DNA of 64,000 bases from contig CM033752.1 in assembly GCA_019671005.1 (NCBI GenBank), forward strand, positions 3,100,001 through 3,164,000, in the 5' to 3' direction. Each line of letters starts with the position of its first letter. Within the stretch, counting starts at the first letter, position 1. Positions 63,006 through 64,000 of the stretch are shown here, one piece after another. The notes under the pieces were generated by a model that was not told the DNA's origin, ran no database searches, and saw nothing but the letters and a program-made list of their open reading frames with translations. Position numbers and translations under genes: made by a program. This stretch comes from Hibiscus mutabilis (taxonomy: Eukaryota; Streptophyta; Magnoliopsida; Malvales; Malvaceae).

Positions 63006-63578
63006 TAAATATAATACTCCATTAGGTAATTTATTGCAACTTATTTATTAATAAGTAAATATATTATGTCGAAATAAATTTATAAATCATGATGCTAAGG
63101 TGCGAGTCTCCCTTGTTTGAGTTGCGTACTTTTGTGTACGCCATAGAGTTCTCTGCACGCTCTGATTAGTGTTTTTGTGTACCTTTGATAGCACTTCGGT
63201 GTTTCTCAGTACTCGTGTACCTAACTTACGGTCCATTGTGTCACGAGGATTCCTTGATTGTAACATAATGAATTATTTAATTGAACATTGAACATTGAAT
63301 ATTAGTACGATGATATCTTTTAACACGTATTGTTTGTAAAGCAAGGTTATTGAAGTTTTAAATTTTTATTACTAATTACTTTGATTTTTGGTCGTATTGA
63401 GTTTGAAATTTTTATAGTGCAGTGTTTTTTGTACATAGATTACGTTGTACAAGCTTTACTTTGGAAAACATCGAAGGTTTGAGGAATCGACACATCCATG
63501 GATGATCATATTTATCTTATTTATTGTTATTATTATTGTTTTTTGATTCCGAATTTGATTCCGAAAGTGTATTTCGGC
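63006..63578 (+). promoter_or_regulatory. Upstream region of the plus-strand polygalacturonase
   Basis: Non-coding DNA. The 63090-63240 part is richer in G and C with repeated TTTGTGTAC words (63131, 63173). An in-frame ATG at 63498 could extend the protein by 27 residues (MDDHIYLIYCYYYCFLIPNL), but homology to the other copy begins only at the MASLKK start, so I prefer 63579. No clear TATA box within 100 bp. Confidence 0.35.
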
Positions 63579-64000
63579 ATGGCAAGTTTGAAGAAAATTC
63601 TGGCGTTAGTTCTTTTGATTCAATGCACTGCATTGGCCGAATCTTCTCGGCTGTTGGAGAAGAAGAAGAAGAAAATTGATGGTTACGGTGACAATATATT
63701 TAATGTCGTCAACTTTGGAGCTATCGGAGATGGACTCAAAGATGATTCCAAGGTTTGTGTGCTCTGCTAATATGCACTTGCTTTACATGCTTATTCATAT
63801 GCTTGGTCTTATGGGGTTTATATGTACAATTTTCAGGGCTTTAAGGATGCTTGGGATGCTGCTTGCGGTTCCTCCGCTTCGTCACCGGCTGTTGTTGTAC
63901 CTCAAGGGAAGACGTTTTTGCTGCAACCCTTAACTTTCAATGGCAAATACAACCCCAATAACATTACTTTCCAGGTCTTTCTCTTAGCAAAGGATATACT
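63579..64000 (+). CDS. Polygalacturonase (GH28), exons 1-2, continues beyond window
   Basis: Exon 1 is 63579-63752 (58 codons) and exon 2 is 63837-63974 (46 codons). Intron 1 is GT-AG and intron 2 begins GTCTTTCTC at 63975. Exon 1 encodes a signal peptide MASLKKILALVLLIQCTALA, a Lys run (LEKKKKKIDGYG) and the GH28 start FNVVNFGAIGDGLKDDSK. Exon 2 gives GFKDAWDAACGSSASSPAVV. Relative to the minus-strand copy it differs by about two substitutions plus one indel in exon 1, two in exon 2 and a handful in intron 1, so the duplication is recent. Catalytic exons lie outside the window. The frame is intact here, so this is probably the working copy of a secreted pectin-degrading enzyme. Confidence 0.88.

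Noticed and set aside
63498..63578. Upstream in-frame ATG extending the plus-strand polygalacturonase by 27 residues
   Set aside because: The extension (rich in Tyr/Cys/Ile) is absent from the duplicate, and the typical signal peptide starts at MASLKK.

Overview
The window is nuclear DNA of a flowering plant, most likely a eudicot. It is AT-rich and gene-poor. It holds Ty3-gypsy and Ty1-copia retrotransposons, LINE fragments, hAT and MITE elements, a late-embryogenesis (LEA group 1) gene, and polygalacturonase genes with GT-AG introns. The species cannot be named from the sequence. Only three protein-coding loci look like host genes: a LEA_1 gene at 35.0 kb, an eight-exon polygalacturonase at 57.9-59.8 kb (minus strand), and the first two exons of a near-identical divergent polygalacturonase at 63.6 kb that runs off the window.

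Layout. (1) 1-3,024: right-hand part of a gypsy-type LTR ending GGGTGTTACA, with a 33-bp minisatellite. (2) 3,025-33,245: a higher-order tandem array built on a ~2.4-kb unit. Each full unit is an old dimer of ~1.0-1.4-kb halves. Half A carries a minus-strand tRNA-Ala(AGC) sequence and half B a minus-strand tRNA-Ala(UGC)-like sequence. Ten tRNA-like copies remain, of which one or two look intact. The array is broken by a rearranged Tekay-like gypsy element (9,855-18,473), a coding-free gypsy derivative (~19,090-24,341), a LINE in minus orientation (~25,596-26,764), a foldback element made of telomere-like motifs (~29,940-30,205) and a LINE in plus orientation (~30,793-32,632). (3) 33.2-37.9 kb: AT-rich DNA, a TIR-bounded element holding two small hAT-type MITEs, the LEA gene with two ABA-response-type motifs, a ~257-bp direct duplication, a LINE RNase H relic and an AT-rich ~40-bp motif array. 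(4) 37.9-44.8 kb: two complete solo LTRs, each with a perfect 5-bp target-site duplication. The first splits the AT-rich array and the second splits a LINE RNase H reading frame in phase. (5) 45-47.3 kb: MITE, LINE tails and a hAT transposase pseudogene that is itself interrupted by a LINE tail. (6) 47,348-57,164: a copia element (minus strand, 168-bp LTRs, TSD GATTT) with an 815-bp hAT-type non-autonomous element inside its 3' LTR and a second copia element (plus strand, ~197-bp LTRs) inside its gag. (7) 57.3-64 kb: an 86-bp LINE tail with an 18-bp TSD, two degenerate tRNA-Ala-like sequences, and the head-to-head polygalacturonase pair separated by ~3.7 kb of LINE and MITE-like debris.

Almost all transposon coding sequence is broken by stops or frameshifts. 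The nesting order can be read directly: DUF4283/zinc-knuckle LINE ORF, then copia A, then copia B and the hAT-type element. No operon-like or defence-like gene system is visible. The most unusual features are the tRNA-Ala higher-order array, the large inverted repeat at 16,745-17,229 at an inversion junction between two LTR-family fragments, and the recent inverted polygalacturonase duplication in which one copy has lost a single base inside its signal peptide.
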